A stretch of 64,000 bases of DNA, from positions 62,001 to 126,000 of the forward strand of contig CAVTTH010000006.1 of the NCBI GenBank assembly GCA_963737545.1. The letters are read 5' to 3'. A program made the translations under genes and the position numbers. Shown in pieces: positions 60,419 to 64,000 of this stretch (within the stretch, counting starts at the first letter, position 1; each line of letters begins with the position of its first letter). The stretch is from CAVTTH01 sp963737545. Lineage in GTDB: Bacteria > Verrucomicrobiota > Verrucomicrobiia > Chthoniobacterales > UBA10450. Under the pieces are notes generated by a model, which was not told the origin of the DNA, ran no database searches, and saw only the letters and a list, made by a program, of their open reading frames with translations.

Positions 60419-61267
60419 ATGCCCACTTACATGGACATTCACGAGATTCCTGGTGGTGTGAGTGCGGAAGAAATCGCCAAGGCCCACGCGCACGATCTCG
60501 AGGTGCAGGAGAAATACGGCGTTAACTACCACAGGTATTGGATCAACGAGAAAGCGGGCAAGGTATTTTGCCTTTGCCACGCGCCCAGCGCCGAAGCCGC
60601 GAACCAGGTTCATCGTGAAGCGCACGGCCAGGTCGCGGTAAAGATCATTCCGGTAGAGTCCGATGTGGCTGACTTGTTCCTTGGTGGCAGCGAAGTAAAT
60701 GCCGAAGGAGCAGCGCTGCTTCCCGGCGATACCGATGCGCGAGATCCCGGAATCCGGACCGTCGTCTTCACGGATATCGTGGGTTCTACGAATCTTACTC
60801 AAGCGATGGGAGATGAAGCGGCGATGGCTCTGATTGAACTTCACGATCGCATCGTTCGTGGTGCTTTGACCGCTTTGGGCGGTCGCGAAATCAAGCACAC
60901 CGGAGACGGCATCATGGCGTCTTTCGTTTCGGCAGCAGCGGCGGTCAAATGCGCAAGTCGAATTCAGCGCGAGGTGATCAGTCACGGCCAAAAGAACAGC
61001 GATCGGTCAATTCAAATTCGTGTGGGTGTCGCAGCGGGAGAGCCCGTCGAGCACCACGACGATTTATTTGGATGCACCGTGCAGCTCGCTGCCCGTCTCT
61101 GTTCTCACGCGCAGCCCGAGCAAATTCTGGTGTCGAATGTGGTGGCGGAGTTGTGCATCGGAAAAAGTCTGACATTTCGCGCGCTCGGTGAAGTTTCCCT
61201 CAAAGGCTTTGACCAACCGGTGCCGGTTCACGCGGTCGAATGGCCAGCGGAACGTGTCGCGTCTTAG
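60419..61267 (+). CDS. DUF4242 domain fused to class III adenylate/guanylate cyclase
   Basis: The start at 60419 (MPTYMDIHEIPGGVSAEEIA) begins the DUF4242 domain (1-85), a ferredoxin-like module whose Streptomyces relative binds nickel; conserved His/Cys residues are seen in HAHDLEVQEKYGVNYHRYWI and CLCHAPSAEAANQVHREAHG. Residues 115-282 are a class III cyclase: VVFTDIVGSTNLTQAMGDEA with the first metal Asp, REIKHTGDGIMASFVSAAAA with the second, and IQIRVGVAAGEPVEHHDDLF. The base-recognition residues look degenerate but the two Asp are kept. The enzyme may be tuned by metal binding to DUF4242. It follows OsmC after about 40 bases. Confidence 0.9.
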   Translation: MPTYMDIHEIPGGVSAEEIAKAHAHDLEVQEKYGVNYHRYWINEKAGKVFCLCHAPSAEAANQVHREAHGQVAVKIIPVESDVADLFLGGSEVNAEGAALLPGDTDARDPGIRTVVFTDIVGSTNLTQAMGDEAAMALIELHDRIVRGALTALGGREIKHTGDGIMASFVSAAAAVKCASRIQREVISHGQKNSDRSIQIRVGVAAGEPVEHHDDLFGCTVQLAARLCSHAQPEQILVSNVVAELCIGKSLTFRALGEVSLKGFDQPVPVHAVEWPAERVAS

Positions 61268-61334
61268 CCGCCTCTATTGCGCTACGAATTTTTCCCGGTC
61301 GTGATCGCCTGATTTCGGAGACACTTCGGCCACG

Positions 61335-62057
61335 CTAACGAAAGATCCGCGGCAGCGGTGTCGAGCTGTCCCGCTCATGACCGACGATCTCACTCTGGAT
61401 CGTTCGACGGTCGACGCGGGTGAGATTCTTCTCGAGCGCGGGCTTGAAGAGCGGGATGTGCGGAATCACATACAGATAGGCCGGCACGAACCAGATATCT
61501 TTCTCCGATGTCATCCATTCCTCTCGATCGAAGCGCGCCAGATTCACCGGACGCGAGTAGCGACGGAGAGTGCGTTCGCCGCGCATATTGAAATAAATGT
61601 GGAAATAACTTAACGCCAGTTCCCGCGGCGTTCGATAGATCGGATCGCGATATCGGCACCCGGTATAATTCGATTTCCCCACCGCCCCCCAGTGCCCGCG
61701 CACTTTGAAAATCGCGATGACATGATCGACATCACGGTCCGCTTCCAGATCGAGCAGCAACGGCGGGAAGCCAAGTACGCGCAAGGCCGCCGCGGCGAGG
61801 ATCGCTCCCTCCAGGCAATGTGCCGTTCGTTCCCGCAAAGCGACCCGCGGTGACCACGCCGATATTTCCTGGTGATACGGCATCTCGTCGAGGAATCGCT
61901 GAATACCGGCGGGCGTTTTTAGCGACCGAAACTTCCGCCGTTCTGATGGAGTAAACCTGTTCTTCATGGTGAGTGCGAAATCGGAGTAGCTCGGGATGAC
62001 ACCCTTGAATGCGAGCAGACAGTTGACGTTGCCGGCGTCAAACCGCAAGTGTTCCAA
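61335..62057 (-). CDS. Transglutaminase-like protein
   Basis: A 240-residue protein from the first ATG; a shorter start at 61967 (MKNRFTPSERRKFRSLKTPA) is also possible and avoids crowding with the divergent mtnA. The core has the Cys-His-Asp pattern of transglutaminase-like cysteine enzymes: LRERTAHCLEGAILAAAALR with Cys, VDHVIAIFKVRGHWGAVGKS with His, and YRDPIYRTPRELALSYFHIY with Asp. A C-terminal tail of about 70 residues follows (RFDREEWMTSEKDIWFVPAY). The substrate and location are unknown; no signal peptide is present. Confidence 0.8.
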   Translation of the reverse strand: MEHLRFDAGNVNCLLAFKGVIPSYSDFALTMKNRFTPSERRKFRSLKTPAGIQRFLDEMPYHQEISAWSPRVALRERTAHCLEGAILAAAALRVLGFPPLLLDLEADRDVDHVIAIFKVRGHWGAVGKSNYTGCRYRDPIYRTPRELALSYFHIYFNMRGERTLRRYSRPVNLARFDREEWMTSEKDIWFVPAYLYVIPHIPLFKPALEKNLTRVDRRTIQSEIVGHERDSSTPLPRIFR

Positions 62058-62059
62058 AC

Positions 62060-63169
<1,110 letters not shown>

Positions 63170-63178
63170 CCGAGACGG

Positions 63179-63976
63179 CTACTCCATCGCGCGGACGATG
63201 TAGGTACCGGCTTGCTTGTCGTCTTCGAGTTTGAGCAGACCGCGTTTTTGCGCCTCGAGGAGCAGGTCGTTGAAGGCACGAAAACCGTGCGCGCGTTCGT
63301 TGAATCCCGGGTTTTGACGTTTCATCGCCTGCTTCATTAGCGAGCCGCGAATTGGATAATCGTCACCTCGCTCGGCGCGCAGCGCCTCCAGCGTTTTCAT
63401 TAGAAGATGGAGAGCCGCATCGCTGGAGGGTCCGTGATCTTTGCTGGCTTTCGCGACCGACGGAGTCGCCGCAGTGCCGGAGCGTCTCTTCGCCGGTTCC
63501 GCGCGCACGAGATCGTCGTAATAAAGAAATTCGTCGCAGTTGTCCCGGAAAAGATCGGAGGTCGACTTCTTCACCCCAACGCCGATCACGGTCTTGGCGT
63601 TCTCGCGCAGTTTGCTCACGAGCGGGGAGAAATCTGAGTCGCCGCTAATGATGACAAAACTGTCGACGTGACTCTTGGTGTAGCAAAGATCGAGCGCATC
63701 GACCACCATGCGAATGTCGGCCGAATTTTTCCCGGACTGGCGCACATGCGGGATTTCGATCAACTCGAACGCGGCCTCGTGCAGCCCGCGCTTGAATGAC
63801 TTGTAGCGGTCGAAATCACAGTAGGCCTTCTTGACAACGATGTGTCCTTTGAGCAGCAAACGCTCGAGCACTTTTCGGATATCGAACGCAGGGAATTGTG
63901 CCTCGTGCGCGCCGATCGCGATGTTCTCCAAGTCGAGGAAGACGGCCATCGTAGCTTCAGAATCGGGAATGCTCAT
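63179..63976 (-). CDS. NYN-domain (LabA-like PIN) protein with a C-terminal winged-helix (OST-HTH-like) domain
   Basis: Residues 1-150 are a NYN/PIN-like nuclease: MAVFLDLENIAIGAHEAQFP with the first metal Asp, DIRMVVDALDLCYTKSHVDS and FVIISGDSDFSPLVSKLREN with further acidic residues, plus VIGVGVKKSTSDLFRDNCDE. A linker of Ser/Pro/Lys follows, and the last 75 residues (LLMKTLEALRAERGDDYPIR, SLMKQAMKRQNPGFNERAHG, FNDLLLEAQKRGLLKLEDDK) fit an OST-HTH/LOTUS-type RNA-binding domain. Together they indicate a regulatory or defence RNase. The gene lies at the window edge and convergent with mtnA. Confidence 0.88.
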   Translation of the reverse strand: MSIPDSEATMAVFLDLENIAIGAHEAQFPAFDIRKVLERLLLKGHIVVKKAYCDFDRYKSFKRGLHEAAFELIEIPHVRQSGKNSADIRMVVDALDLCYTKSHVDSFVIISGDSDFSPLVSKLRENAKTVIGVGVKKSTSDLFRDNCDEFLYYDDLVRAEPAKRRSGTAATPSVAKASKDHGPSSDAALHLLMKTLEALRAERGDDYPIRGSLMKQAMKRQNPGFNERAHGFRAFNDLLLEAQKRGLLKLEDDKQAGTYIVRAME

Positions 63977-64000
63977 CAGACAGGCACGTTAGCGACATCC

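Overview
The window is 64 kb of GC-rich chromosomal DNA (roughly 57% G+C by eye). It looks like a soil or freshwater Verrucomicrobiota genome, probably near Chthoniobacterales/'Udaeobacter'. That placement is an inference from several features: many TolB-like/TPR proteins, a DksA-type protein with a lysine/alanine tail directly upstream of ribosomal proteins L33 and S18, several families of long inverted repeats between genes, and REP-associated tyrosine transposases. A taxonomic call needs a database comparison.

Layout. Positions 1-12 kb hold core functions: a cut-off secreted protein, a VOC protein, a decayed peptidase-like protein, envelope proteins, an L,D-transpeptidase lipoprotein, DAHP synthase, Mfd, a SurA-like foldase, and a PdxA read through without a stop into an ABC-2 permease. 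A RelE-type toxin/antitoxin pair (12.1-12.6 kb) precedes a 4.5 kb accessory zone. That zone contains a ThiC C-terminal remnant and a module that I consider the most interesting system here: a nucleoside 2-deoxyribosyltransferase-like domain, a MazG-like pyrophosphohydrolase, and a large helical-domain/AAA ATPase with a GPPGTSKT-type P-loop. It is interrupted by about ten frame changes. From 17.4 to 27.6 kb follow small secreted proteins, a TPR protein, an MFS carrier, a MacAB-type exporter, a second orphan ABC-2 permease, and dksA-like/rpmG/rpsR.

From 28.5 to 33.8 kb one reverse-strand operon runs sppA, CPBP protease, thiL, tsaE, tsaB, alr and a RelE-like gene, mostly with 4-base overlaps. 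A tRNA-Arg(UCU) gene is followed by two tandem reverse-strand genes for short double-glycine-leader peptides. One of them has four RNLDGGG repeats, making it a candidate secreted or modified peptide. Next come ada, DUF1203, mobA, fdhD and an FdhF/YdeP-type molybdoenzyme. From 40.9 to 54.9 kb lies acyl-CoA metabolism: thioesterase, citrate/methylcitrate synthase, methylisocitrate lyase, PrpD, a fused succinyl-CoA:3-ketoacid CoA-transferase, and an IcmF-like mutase split into a catalytic chain and a B12-plus-G-protein chain. Two REP-transposase units and several inverted-repeat families are interspersed. The last 9 kb carries an SDR, slipin/NfeD, a flavin oxidase, OsmC, a DUF4242-adenylate cyclase, MtnA and an NYN nuclease.

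Caution on data quality. Single-base frame changes also break genes that should be functional (tsaB, prpD, mobA, a cyclase-TPR gene). At least part of the frameshifting is therefore probably consensus error, and 'pseudogene' below means only that the reading frame is broken in this sequence.
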